Assembly: GCA_003254905.1 (NCBI GenBank)
Contig: QANU01103327.1
Location: forward strand, 295,089-359,088
Source: Nissolia schottii
Lineage: Eukaryota; Streptophyta; Magnoliopsida; Fabales; Fabaceae
Length of the DNA stretch: 64,000 bases
Direction: 5' to 3'
Shown here piece by piece: positions 23,336-34,930 of this stretch. Each line of letters begins with the position of its first letter. Positions within the stretch are counted from its first letter, which is position 1. The position numbers and the translations under genes are program-made. The notes below the pieces were generated by a model. It did not search any database. It saw only the letters and a program-made list of their open reading frames with translations, and was not told where the DNA came from.

Positions 23336-23465
23336 TGGTTGCCACATGGCTAACATGTGAGCCATCGTGTTCCTTTTTCTCCAAGGCATTTCCATACCTC
23401 AATAGATATGTTGTCTGGCCCTACGACCCTACCATTCTCCATCCGCTTCAAAGCTTCTTTTACCT

Positions 23466-24303
23466 CTGCTTCTCATATTCTATGAGAAAACATATAATTC
23501 TAATTTTCTTCCCTGAAATGTAATCTATCTAATTGTGAGAGAGACTCCTACCCATCATTAATCATCTAATAATAAAAATATTTATAATACATTAATATAC
23601 CATGATAAATTTATAATAAAGCAAATATAGGTCGACCTTTTACTTGCAACATCATAATGTAGCAAGCATACGTCATAAAATATTTAAAACAAATTAAAAC
23701 CTCATAAAATCTAACATATCGAAACTTCACAACGTTAAAATTCATAATAACATAAGTCAAGATATTAAGATTTTCTATTTTAAAAGTGCTAATTAAAAGT
23801 GTTTACTGTGAAATATTGTGTTTTAGGTCCAGAAAGGTTAATCCGAATTTATATGTTAATCCAAATTTACTTATGTCCACATTTTTAAGCGAGTTAACTT
23901 GATTTAGAGATATAAACTCATAAACTTGTACGAGTTAATTTGAGAATTTTATCACTATATAATTGTACAACTACCTTTCAAAGAATGTTATGAAGTAAAG
24001 TATTAGGCGTATATACATTTGGAGTTTTTTAATAATTGTAAAGGAATGATTGTAAATTTTCCAAAAAATAAAAATAAAAATGAAAATAAAAACATGATTT
24101 ATTGCATACAGCCTCCAATCCAGTTCGGTACCCCTTTGACACAAAAACCCATTTTAATATGCATTCTACGCTGACATTTTCTTTAGGCCATCAAACTCTT
24201 GCCTAACCGCACAAACTCTCACACATCCAATATGATTAACTTTACCAAACATAGCATATAATTGCAAATCATCACACATGATAACGTGACCAAAATCTCA
24301 CAC
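23466..24303. other. AT-rich upstream region of the 24438 gene
   Basis: No gene is seen. The last 150 bases become pyrimidine-rich and lead into a TATA box, as expected of a plant promoter. Confidence 0.5.
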
Positions 24304-24309
24304 TATAAA
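24304..24309 (+). promoter_or_regulatory. TATA box for the 24438 gene
   Basis: TATAAA in the context CACTATAAATCCC lies 129 bp before the ATG at 24438, which would place a transcription start near 24335 and give a leader of about 100 bases. Confidence 0.55.
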
Positions 24310-24437
24310 TCCCTTCAACTGTCTCCCTCCCCATAATTTATTCCCACACCCTTTAATTTTATTTTTTCCTTGCAATCCAATCCAATCCAAGGCTTTCTCT
24401 AAACAATTTCATACCCTACAGGCACGAACCCTATTTC

Positions 24438-24884
24438 ATGGCCTCCGTTTGCATATCCAACTGCGTGAACGACGCACGTGACCCACGTGTTCCGGTTCGA
24501 GCCACCTACGTGAACCTCTACAAGTGGCCCGAGTCGGAGGCCGAGTTCGTGAGATCTAACGGCAGGAGGGGATGCCACGTGTACGGACCGCAGCCGCAGC
24601 AGCCGAGGGTGGTGGACAGCATCTCGTGCAGACAGATGTACCTTAGGAGCTACAAGTTTTCGAGGAAAGAAGAGAGTGTGTCGGATAAGATCACTCAGAA
24701 GTGTTTCGGTGGTCATGGTGGGAGGAACAAGAAGAAGAGAATGATTAGGAGGAGGAGGAGGAGGAGCTGCAAGTGCTTGATTTGGAGGAAAATGAAGGGA
24801 ATCTCGTGCGCTCTTTTGTTTAGGATTTTCCGCAAGTTTTTGTCTTGTGCGGCCACTGTATATGTTGTGGATGAGAAAGATTGA
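24438..24884 (+). CDS. Small conserved plant protein of unknown function
   Basis: A single-exon ORF of 148 codons that starts MASVCISNCVNDARDP. The N-terminal 75 residues (VRATYVNLYKWPESEAEFV, then RVVDSISCRQMYLRSYKFSR) look like a conserved, cysteine-containing region that I recall from plant hypothetical proteins. A Lys/Arg block (about residues 95-110, with seven Arg in a row) could be a nuclear localisation signal. The C-terminal end (ALLFRIFRKFLSCAATVYV) is hydrophobic-basic. No catalytic motif is seen. A TATA box 129 bp upstream, GC content above the flanks and the absence of in-frame breaks support a real gene. The antisense ORF over the same bases is a shadow. An N at 24893 lies just after the stop. 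Confidence 0.75.
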   Translation: MASVCISNCVNDARDPRVPVRATYVNLYKWPESEAEFVRSNGRRGCHVYGPQPQQPRVVDSISCRQMYLRSYKFSRKEESVSDKITQKCFGGHGGRNKKKRMIRRRRRRSCKCLIWRKMKGISCALLFRIFRKFLSCAATVYVVDEKD

Positions 24885-25658
24885 TGAAACGTNGTAGCAA
24901 CCCCCTGCAATGTGGTATTTATATATTTGAAAAAAATATATCATTATTTTTAACTATTATTCTTAATTTTTATTAATATTATTAATTATTTTTGTTATTA
25001 TTTTTATTTATTAGTTATTCTATTTATTATTTTAATTATTAATTGTTTTAATTATTATTTATTTATATAATTATTTATTATTATTCTCATAAATTTAAAA
25101 TTATGATAGAGAAGGGAAAAAAAAAGAAAAAGAAAAAGAAAGAACCTCATATATCAAACACTAATTAGGCCTAATCCTTCACACCTAGACTTTATAGAGT
25201 TTTACATCATTTTGATGTATTAGAATTCATTAATTTATAAACTGATTACACTAATGAGTAAAATCATAATATATTATTTTAACTTATACAATCCAATCTT
25301 ATACATTATATCAAACAGACCCAAAGAACCTGAACAAAATCAACGAAATTACCAACCTAAAGTCAAAGAATATCTCTACCCAATAAAACAAGAATAAAAA
25401 AATTTCAGTTCTGCAGCCCAAACTCTAATTTTCCGCCATGAAGAAACGCGTTGCGCATTCCTAAGACATGCCTCTCATTCCTTCCAATTTCAATTCCAAA
25501 CCGTTAAGGAATTAAGCAGTTGAGGAACTTTTAAAGAATTTCCACTTTAAGAAATTTTTAAAAGAATGCCCTCTAGAAATTGTCTTTATAAATAACCCAC
25601 CCTTCCCACATGAAATGTTTAATGTTGTATCGCTAGTTCATGGAATGAATGGAGTGCT
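24885..25658. other. AT-rich intergenic stretch
   Basis: A T/A-rich low-complexity run (24910-25090) is followed by unremarkable sequence. No gene is seen. Confidence 0.5.
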
Positions 25659-26240
25659 GTGTCGGTTATTGGGAACACAATGGGAGACGAGGGTTATTGT
25701 GCTGATAAGCTAGGCGAGGTTGTTCATGAGTACTTTAATTGTAGTGATTTTGAGTTCATTGAATCAAACGATTTAGGATATGTTGAAGATGAACCATTGC
25801 CTTTGGATGTATATGCACCTACTGGTAATACGAGGGCTAGTCAATTTCATAATCATGTTATCTTAAATGATGCTTTCATTGATAAGTTTGTACTTAATAG
25901 CAAGAAATTAGTAATTATTTGCTTACCGCCCTTCTGTTTTTGCCTGAAATAAATTGGTGGTGTGATGTTTAATACCACGTGTACATTTGTACAGATGCTC
26001 CCAACAAAGTTTGTTGCAATTGCTTTTATATCAAGGTTGGCGCAGGTCATAGTTAAGAATTATGTCGGTGCGATATATGATGTTGGTCTTTTCTAGAGCA
26101 ATCGTCGTGCAAGGACATATTTAATGAGTGGTTGGGCCAGGTTTTCGTGGGAAATTTCACTTTCTGTCAGCAAAATTTGAAGGATATCTGTCAATTTTAC
26201 TGATGAATGTGTCTTGATGATTGACGTGCTAAATAGATGA
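25659..26240 (+). pseudogene. Possible degenerate B3-domain (REM-like) gene fragment
   Basis: An ORF at 25659-25952 (97 codons, DKLGEVVHEYFNCSDFEF and DVYAPTGNTRASQFHNHV) has no family I recognise. Shortly after, about 25995-26160 reads LPTKFVAIAFISRLAQVIVK, NYVGAIYDVGLF, then (after a stop) NRRARTYLMSGWARFSWEIS. This resembles a plant B3 DNA-binding domain (an LP.KF start, a central VG..WDV-like strand, and a GW..F signature). After a frameshift, about 26187-26240 reads ECVLMIDVLNR then a stop. Breaks indicate a relic. The link between the two parts is a guess. Confidence 0.4.
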
Positions 26241-26772
26241 TTCATTTTGTTTTTTTGGGGGCATGTTACATAAAAGTCGTGGTTTTTTGTGTTTGTGCTT
26301 TATTTGCTACAAAAGATACTGTAAACTTCTGATATGCGTTTCTGTTACACGCACTTGCTACTGTTACTTTGATCTTCATATAAGAAATTACAAGGTATTG
26401 GCAGATATAAGATTCTTATGCGTGTGTGCTACATCCATAGGTTTTAGTCATTTTGATATGTACTGGAGACATAAAATGCTGCTTCTTTATGATTTGGATT
26501 GATAAAAGCACCAATTAATCAATTCACATTTCTTATTTTAGAAAAAAGTAACCTTAACTCAAAAATTGTGACCAACACGCAAGGGGCTAGTTTCATTGCG
26601 GATGCCTCTAAACGTGCTAAAGCGTGATCATGCATAAAATATAACTAAATAAATTGCATTTCAAAAACTTATTTTTTTCTTCTTCTTTATAACATAGGAT
26701 ATTACAACTAAAATAACTGTTTAACTAAGATGCATAACTGAAATGAAATTAAACTGTTAAGCCGATCTAAGT
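26241..26772. other. Intergenic, nothing recognised
   Basis: Only a short unbroken frame (26263-26502) with no family resemblance is present. Confidence 0.45.
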
Positions 26773-29700
26773 GTAACGTCTGAAGACACTGCCTGCGACC
26801 CTCTAGAGCAACTACTAACTGATAATGTAAACTAAGGACGTTGATTACTCCACAACAGAGTAGAGCTCATCACTGACTTGAGACTGCTACTGCCACTGTA
26901 CTAGAGGATTAACTCCATGGTATCTGAAATATGAAGGGTGAGTTCATCACTCAGTGAAAGCATACCACATAGCATAACTAAATCACAGATAATCATATGG
27001 CAATAATAATAATAGTAAAGTAATAATGGAGCAACATGTACACAGAGAATAGAGAAAAGATACACTACTGGAAGCACAATGACACGACTAAATCTGTCCA
27101 CCTCCATACGAGGGTTTGAGGTGAGATTAATTTCCAAACCTCAATCAAGGAAGGCTCATGGATACGCTAAACCCATATGGCTAACTGAATATGTAGGCAC
27201 GCTAAACCCGTATTGTGAAACTGGGTAGTTGGGTAAGCTAAACCTATATAAATGATCTGGACCTGTGGGTACGCTAAACCCGTAGGTACAGGATTAGGTA
27301 CGCTAAACCCGTAAATTGAAATGGACTAACGGATATGCTAAACCTGTTTGCCAGGATAGACCCTTATCAAGTACGCTAAACTCGGGCCCCAAACACAATT
27401 ACGACAAGCAACTACAATACTGAATGGTACATAACATGTCATCAACTGAGTCATATTTTCCTAAACGTAATCCTAGCATGTTGTTCTATATTTTGTGTCT
27501 ACTACATTATGAGTTATCTAAGTTATCTGAGTTTAATTGGCTATTGTGTTATCTAATCTTTGAGTTACTTGAGCCATTTGAGTGATTGGTTGTCTAAACT
27601 GATAGAAAAATAATATTTCAATCCTAATTTTGTCCAATTATACCATATGAAATATAACACGTTCTATGAAAGATTGAGAAGAGAAATTGGAACCTGGAAT
27701 TGAAGAGACAGACGTCATCTTTTGGTTGAATGTGAATCCAGATCACTGGCTGCAGATGGGAGAAAAGGGACCATAGGAGAAGGAAGAGTTTCGCCACTAT
27801 TCCCTTATGTCAGATGCCAAAAGGCAGTGGTCGCTTTTTATTCTTAATAGGGAAGCATAAAAACTGACACACGGGTAATCGTAGGGACTCTTCCATTTAT
27901 TAGTTAATGATGGACCTAGCCCACCTATCATCAGCTAGCCCAAACATATGAACCCAATATTCTGGCAATTAGTTTAATATGGACAAATTACCCATTTATG
28001 CATGTCCACAAAATAATTATTCTAATTATTCTAACATTCTCCCACTTGGACAGCATAAATTAGATTACAAAATGAAACATTAATCCATANCTTGCTAAAC
28101 ACAGATTGGATTAACTAACTATTGGGGTTCCTAGTGTTCTAACTATGATCCTCGGTGGGTTATGTAAACCTTAACGACCTACTAGCAAACAATAGGGAGT
28201 GGTGACTATGTTGAACCTTACTTATCAGTTGCGACTTCTTGACTTGACATCGCTCAACTATCTAATTGACTCTGTCGACCACCGTACATCTAATGGATTT
28301 GGCATCTTACGACTACTTTACCTTAACCTTGCTGACTGGCTAAATTTAGTGATTACCAACAATACTGACTGACTTGGTTGGTGATTACTAGTTATCCCTA
28401 CTAACAATACTGACTGACTAATCTGGTCCCTATTGACGACATGACTAAGTTCTGGTCGGCTACTATGCTACGACTGTACTGATTGACTACTCGGGTAACT
28501 ATCAACTAAGTTGTTATCGTTAATTGACCAACTACCACATAACCATTGACTAAACTATGATGCACTGGTTGATTGTCATAGGGCTACCATTGAATCAATG
28601 TAATAGGGCTACCATTGAATCAATGTAACTATATTGGTTGACCTTCCTATGACTACTAACTGTCTACTAAGCCTATGATTGGCTAATGGTCACAAATTGG
28701 TGGCTAGGGTACTACAACTATGTTAACTAATTATTAGGAAACTACTGGCTAACCTATTGTAGTGACATTGACTAACCATTCAGTTACAGTATTGGCTTTA
28801 TACCTTACAGAGTCATGGTTTGATAACTATTAGCTATGTTACTAATCATTTTATATATGCTAAAATAACTAACTATTTCAGGATGGTAACTGTTCTACTG
28901 TAACTACTTCACTATTCTGACAACTACCAATTATGTTGACATAACTACACTGACTAATTGTTCTAAGTTGTTGTCTAACTACTAGAGTTGTATTGAACGG
29001 TTGGATCTGTGGATATGTTAAATCCAATGCTAGGATTTATTGAGTACGTTGAACTCATGTCAGGGCAATGATCTTATACAAACAGTCTAGCTAATGTGTA
29101 AACATAAGTCTACTATCCTAGGATTATCATGTTATATTGATTAAGTTTTCCTTTAATTATACTGGGTGGTCTATGGTATATCCTTTACCTAGTTTAGGTT
29201 ATATCTTGTACATCCTACATATTACTACCAATTATAAATAATCGGGTCTCTAAGCGTAAAGCATACATCCTTAGCATATAGTCTCTAATTATATTATCTA
29301 CCTAAAGTATACTAATCATGCAAAATATCATAAGCATTGAAGCATATAACCTACACATATAGTCTCTAAGCATACTATTCCTATCCTATCACATACATAA
29401 TTATAAAAACGTAATATCGTAAAGCATACAAGCACAACTAATTCAATTGAATGGTAGTGCGTGGCATAAGTCGTTTGACGCACCAGGACCTCCACTCGCT
29501 TATAGTCATTAAAGAGGTAAGAATGACACTAGAAAACCTAATGAAATGCTACAGACATTGGGCATAAAAGAAATAGAAATAACTTATTAGAAATTAAAAG
29601 AGACATGCACTAACTAGTTGCCTACACTACAGCACAACTGTGCCTTGCTGGCACAATGGCGTTGCAGTGCAACAACGCCCTACTAGCACAGTAGCACTCT

Positions 29701-29916
29701 CCCAGCTCCACAACGTTGGAGGCAAGACCATAACTACAAAAGGAAAAGTGTCTGGGGACTTACCAAAAAAGGAAGCATAGAGGATGTTATCTCCTCCTTC
29801 TATACGTCGCCTTTAAGCACCCATGCTCCATAGAGATGACATAGCATAAACTAGGGGAGGAAAAGACAAATAGAAGTGCCTACTCATCCAAGGTGAGAGG
29901 AAAAAGCTAACAAGGA

Positions 29917-29918
<2 letters not shown>
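26773..29918. other. Unclassified repeat-rich block up to the assembly gap
   Basis: It has no coding similarity but clear internal structure: an ACGCTAAACCC hairpin array (27160-27385, with a weaker echo at about 29008-29060), a long stretch from 28200 to 28990 built from irregular CTAACTA/TGACTGACT words, and a palindrome-like cluster at 29625-29700 (CAGCACAACTGTGC, GCTGGCACAATGGC, GTTGCAGTGCAAC). This composition resembles the non-coding LTR or leader of a long gypsy element, probably minus-oriented. One N is at 28090. Confidence 0.4.
27160..27385. repeat. ACGCTAAACCC minisatellite with hairpin symmetry
   Basis: ACGCTAAACCC or near variants occur at about 27162, 27189, 27229, 27271, 27300, 27334 and 27372, spaced 27-42 bp. 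In most units a preceding GGGT or ATGGG pairs with the trailing ACCC, so each unit could form a short stem with an ACGCTAA loop. Confidence 0.7.

Positions 29919-29960
<42 letters not shown>
29919..29960. repeat. (AT)21 microsatellite at the edge of the assembly gap
   Basis: 42 bases of uninterrupted AT lie 7 bases before the run of Ns, and this is the likely cause of the gap. Confidence 0.95.
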
Positions 29961-29962
<2 letters not shown>

Positions 29963-29967
29963 CTTAT

Positions 29968-30467
29968 NNNNNNNNNNNNNNNNNNNNNNNNNNNNNNNNN
30001 NNNNNNNNNNNNNNNNNNNNNNNNNNNNNNNNNNNNNNNNNNNNNNNNNNNNNNNNNNNNNNNNNNNNNNNNNNNNNNNNNNNNNNNNNNNNNNNNNNNN
30101 NNNNNNNNNNNNNNNNNNNNNNNNNNNNNNNNNNNNNNNNNNNNNNNNNNNNNNNNNNNNNNNNNNNNNNNNNNNNNNNNNNNNNNNNNNNNNNNNNNNN
30201 NNNNNNNNNNNNNNNNNNNNNNNNNNNNNNNNNNNNNNNNNNNNNNNNNNNNNNNNNNNNNNNNNNNNNNNNNNNNNNNNNNNNNNNNNNNNNNNNNNNN
30301 NNNNNNNNNNNNNNNNNNNNNNNNNNNNNNNNNNNNNNNNNNNNNNNNNNNNNNNNNNNNNNNNNNNNNNNNNNNNNNNNNNNNNNNNNNNNNNNNNNNN
30401 NNNNNNNNNNNNNNNNNNNNNNNNNNNNNNNNNNNNNNNNNNNNNNNNNNNNNNNNNNNNNNNNNNN
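29968..30467. other. Assembly gap (500 N)
   Basis: Exactly 500 Ns, a round placeholder length, so the true gap size is unknown. Translations running through it have no meaning. Confidence 0.99.
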
Positions 30468-30888
30468 CCTATATTTAAGTGGTTCATTCAAAAAATTAAT
30501 CCTCACTCGGGCAGATTGGGTGGTTTAAAGGCCAATCCGAAGGCTTGGGACTCTATACTCGCCTCTACTAATGCGTAGCCTACAACAATTTTTTTTTATT
30601 TCCTTAACTGCATACTTAACCTACCACTATCATTATCATTTGATATAATTTTTTTATTTAAAATGTGTTGTTTTCGTGTGCATTAGCCCCGGGTACAACT
30701 CTAGTGGTTGTTATCGTTGTTGTTATTATTGTTATTTCGTTAATTTTTTCCTTTTTATACCTAGCAAAAAAAATAAATAAATAATTCTCCTTTTTTATTT
30801 TTGCGGATTGAAGTTGAGCCCAGCGGGTGGATAGAACCTCAAATAGATAACTTGGAGAGACGCAGTAGCAATAGCAATAGCAATAGCA

Positions 30889-32760
30889 ATGGCAGCTTCT
30901 GCAGTATCATCCTTTAGTCTGAACTTGGCCACTTCGAAATTCAATACTCCCATAACCGCCACTCCCACTTTCCAATTACGCAATAATTTCGTTCACTCCC
31001 ACCCGCGCAACACATCCTCCTCCTCCTCCTCAGGTAAGTAACTTAAACGCTCTCTCTTGATTCCCCTAATTTTGTTTGGTATTAATACACGCTTGAGCTT
31101 GAAATTATGCTGAACTGATTGATGATTGTTTCTGCTGCAATTTTATTTTTATTTTTATTTTTATTTTCTCTTTCAGAGCTTGGCTTCGTCACGTCTCAGT
31201 TGAGCGGCCTCAGAATCTCGTACAACGCTTCTCCCCTACCACCCCTCATAGCGGCTCCTTCAAAGTTGCCTCTTTTTCAGCCTGTTGCTCGTAAATTCCT
31301 CTTCCCCCTTCCCTCCAAATCAACCCTTGTGCTTTCTATTTCGGATTCTTATCTCTCTGAACATCAACATTCCTTCAATTTTAGGGCTAAAATGTATATT
31401 TACTCTCTCTACATAGGTGTGTATATATTTTCCCCGTATCTGCCTCGCAATTGCTTTACAAAATTAGTCCGATGTATCAAATCAAATACGTAAGGATTTT
31501 AGGTCTCATTATCATATTCAAAATAGGCCAGTAATTTAATCAATTTTCCCCTTTGTAATTTTTTTTTTTCCTTTCTAAAATTCAAAATACTAATGGCGGT
31601 CGGGTGAAGGTTGGTGATAAAATTAGTTTTTGGGCAATTGTAAGGGGGGATCGGAACCAAAGAGATCAAAATAAAAATTATGTCGCATTATCAGAAAATG
31701 ATAATGATTGCGGTGCATGTGAACTTACGATGAAATGCTTATATTACTTTTTAAAAGCAAACCATATATAAAAAAGAGGTCATTTAGTTCTATGTGATGT
31801 GATATTGTTTAGGTTTTAAGTGTATTGAAGAAATAGTTTTCTACTTTTCTTTGTTGAAGTTTGTGTCAAGTGCATAATCAAATAAATAGGAAACAGAAAT
31901 AGTGATCCTCACCTTTGAGACTCCCTGGGTCAACTAATTTTACAGCTTGGGTGATCTAAAACAAAAAGGGTAAACCTTGGATATCCAGCTTTGGTGGTGT
32001 TTTTAGAGATGTTTGCAGCCACCTAGGGCAGGGGATAGCACTCTATAGAGAACTTAGCACTATTCTAAAGGGTTGAAACGGACTCGCATGCTAGGGTGGC
32101 TATGCTCTTTCACCCTCACATCCCTCTCTTGGTCGGATTATAAGAAGAACTCAGAGCTGGCATAACATTGACTGGACTGTGTCTATTTCAAATGTCCTTC
32201 GGTAGGGAAAGTAGTGTTCTGTGCTAGAATGCCAAGTGTGCTCTACAAGTATGTCATTATTCCTGGTCTGAAGAGACTAACAGTAATATTTACCATAATT
32301 TCAGCCTCATCTTTAATGTGACACATATAGGCTCTTGATAATTTATGTTGTTATGCATAACTAACAATATGCGAATGCGGTTGTTGCTTCTTGATGCCAA
32401 GCTACGTTATCAACTTAGCATCAGTGTCTAAGGCATCCAACTACAATCATGACCATTAATGTGAAATGGTTTTAACTAGTTGATTGCAGTGATTAATTCT
32501 TCTGGTGCTTTGATTTTATTTTTTTAGGGAGAGTGTGTCCCTTCACTGGAAAAAAAGCAAATAAGGCCAACAAAGTATCTTTTTCAAACCACAAGACAAA
32601 GAAGTTGCAGTTTGTAAACCTTCAGTACAAGAGAATTTGGTGGGAAGCTGGGAAGCGCTATGTAAAGCTTCGTCTGTCAACCAAGGCATTGAAGACCATA
32701 GAGAAGAATGGACTCGATGCAGTGGCAAAGAAAGCTGGGATTGATCTTAGGAAGAAATAA
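30889..32760 (+). CDS. RPL28: Chloroplast 50S ribosomal protein bL28
   Basis: A nuclear-encoded component of the large subunit of plastid ribosomes. Exons are 30889-31033, 31177-31290 and 32528-32760 (145, 114 and 233 nt), with GT-AG borders and consistent phases, giving 163 aa. Residues 1-50 are Ser/Thr-rich with few acidic residues, as expected for a plastid transit peptide. Residues 49-66 ([18 protein letters not shown]) match the conserved plant extension. The bL28 core starts [20 protein letters not shown], continues [15 protein letters not shown] and [18 protein letters not shown], and ends [11 protein letters not shown], as in Arabidopsis RPL28. Intron 2 is 1.24 kb. Frames read through exon 2 into the intron (for example 31119-31493) are artefacts. 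Confidence 0.96.
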
Positions 32761-33820
32761 GAGAAACTAATTATGGTTGTAGTTGCATGGTGAGTTTTGC
32801 TACATGTGTTTTGAGATTATTTTATTCATTTTCCTAATTAATTGTCTTTGGTCACTTCTCTTCTTGTCCATAGTTTTTCTTGAAAAGTCTTCGCTTCCCT
32901 TCCCAACCTCTAAGTATGGGAAGTGGAAATCAACTTATGGGCCCTAATGGTTATCTAGAAGAAAAGCTCTTATGCGAATTAATTCAGAATGCATGAACTT
33001 TGGACAAAATTCTGGTAGTCTTGGCAGTGGGATAGTAGACTGTGGCTTTGTTAACAATTTATCTGGCCAGGATTGACATGCAGTGTAGATATTCTAAATA
33101 ATTTCCAAGTTTTATTTAAAGTTAGTATTACTTAAATACTTGTAGAGTACCTTTGAAGTTCAAATCTTCAGAAAAATGTGAACTATGACAGTTAGTCCAC
33201 AAAACTCACATAGAGAGATATTGAGCTTACTTGGTCATATTCAAGTTTATTTGGGAATGAATTTTCTTAGTTAGGTTTGTTGAAATGTGAAGTGATATGT
33301 GATTTCTCCCTATTAATTGATGAGGTAAGACTTGTAAATGACAAAAGCAACAAAGAAATTAATGGGAAGATAACACATGACTTTACTTGACAAGAAAGAT
33401 TCATTCCTTTAAAGTAAGTCTAAGAGGATACAAAATTGGACGTTTCTTGATACCCCTAGTAATGCTTACGGATTTTGAATTGTAGTTACACAATCACAAA
33501 AGTTGTTGCTGTTACGTCTTGTTTGCAATAGGGGTGCACATTGACTGATTCAAGTCATATTTTTTGGATGAACTAACCTAACTGATGAATCCAACGGCTA
33601 GAGGTGTTAAAATAGGAGGCCTTCCATTATTAGGCCTTATTCTCAATGAACTTAAAATGGTTAGGCCCTAAAAGGTATGCAAGGCCAAAATGCCCTAAAC
33701 ACAAAAGCCCATAAGGCCCAAAGCCTATAGGGCTAGGGCTAGCGCTAGCCCTCAGGCACATTCTATGTAAAAAAAAAATACATTTTTCCCTTTATTTGGT
33801 TTTCTAAGGTTGACCTGTTG
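32761..33820. other. bL28 3' UTR and intergenic
   Basis: The first 200-300 bases are probably the 3' UTR of the bL28 gene. No further gene is seen before the tandem array. Confidence 0.45.
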
Positions 33821-33879
33821 GTCTGCCCTATTTGAAGAAAGCTCGTAGAGTCAGTCTCACACGTTATTATTATTTTCTT

Positions 33880-34930
33880 TTTGTTCTTATGTGCCAAGAG
33901 TCGTCAACCCAACGTTGTTGGCTGACTCGGGCCAATGTGGCCCATGAGACAAAAAAGGCCCACAAGGTTAGCCCCACACTATTTATATATATATTTTTTT
34001 AATTTTTATGCGTTAAGGTTGACTAGCAAATAATCTCAACGTTGCTAGCCAACTCGGGCAAACGCGACCCATGGAGCCAAAAAAGCTCCCATAGTTGGCC
34101 CAACACTTAGATTTTTTTTTTTCATCTTTATACGCTAAGGCTGACTAGTAAATCATCTCAACGTTGCCGGTCAACATGACCCATGAGGCCAAAAAAGCTC
34201 ACGGGGCAAAAAAGGTCTATGAGACTAGCCTCACACTTAATTTTTTTTTACATTATTATGCTTTAAAGCTAACTAGCGAATCATCTCAACGTTGCTTGCT
34301 AACTCGGGCCAATGTAGTCCATGGGCTCGACCCCACATTTGTTTTTATGTTATTCATTTTTATGCGTTAAGGATGACCAGGGAATTATGTCAACGTTGCC
34401 GGCTGACTCGAACCAACATGACCCATGGGACTCATGGGGCCAAAATGCCCACTGAGTTGGCCCCACAATTTTTTTTTGTTTATTTTTTGTGTCAAGGCTG
34501 ACCAACAAATCGACTCAACTTTATCGGTCGAGTCGGGTCAACACAATCATGGCGCCAAAAAAAAGTCCATAAAGCCGACCCCAAATAATTTTTTTTTTAC
34601 TTTTTTTACTTTAAAAATAAATGTTTAATATAATACTAATAATTTTATTTTATAAAAAACGCTTAATAATTAAGTTGATACAAACACAAATTAGACACAA
34701 ACTTCAAACTCATTTACTCCTAAATCAAAAAAAATAATAACAATAAACAAAACTCATTTACTCAAAATCCTTAATGGTTATTAATCTCTATTTTCTATTT
34801 TGTTAGCAGTAAAAACTTAAGTGAAAAAGGCCATATATATATATATATATATATATTTTTGTTTTTATGCATTAAGATTGGCCAACAAATTGACTTAACA
34901 TTGCCGGCCAACACAACCCATGAGGAAAAA
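33880..34930. repeat. Degenerate tandem array, about 105-127-bp units
   Basis: The landmark TATGCGTTAAGG..TGAC, followed by TCAACGTTGCCGGCCAAC-like and ACCCATGAGGCCAAAAAAG-like blocks, recurs at about 33889, 34008, 34130, 34257, 34361 and 34487. An outlying copy lies at about 34866, beyond a 250-bp AT-rich interruption. Units differ by many substitutions, so this is an old minisatellite. Short reading frames across it (34164-34628) only reflect the periodicity. An (AT)n run is at about 34836-34857. Confidence 0.75.

Larger units (their letters stand above)
21700..23465 (-). mobile_element. L1-type LINE reverse transcriptase fragment, interrupted by an LTR
   Basis: Read on the minus strand, about 23465-23341 encodes an L1 reverse transcriptase segment (EALKRMENGRVVGPDN, IEVWKCLGEKGTRWLT). 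About 21860-21700 continues it (FNEIMRSKKMSD, RRSVLVPIFKN, GYIQNCT). The two halves fit either side of the LTR-like insert at 21866-23335. A 26-28-bp stretch (GGGATATATACAAAATTGTA) is tandemly duplicated near 21715-21755. Stops are present and the fragment is dead. Confidence 0.8.

Noticed and set aside
24399-24944. 181-codon minus-strand frame over the 24438 gene
   Set aside because: Antisense shadow of the plus-strand gene; it includes an N codon and low-complexity Leu and Pro runs.
29813-30506. Two minus-strand frames of 180-224 codons
   Set aside because: They consist almost entirely of N-gap placeholder codons plus the AT microsatellite.
31119-31493. 124-codon frame in the bL28 region
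   Set aside because: It is intron, exon 2 and intron read through; the spliced three-exon model matches bL28 exactly.
34164-34628. Three overlapping short plus-strand frames
   Set aside because: Products of the 105-127-bp minisatellite, without family resemblance.
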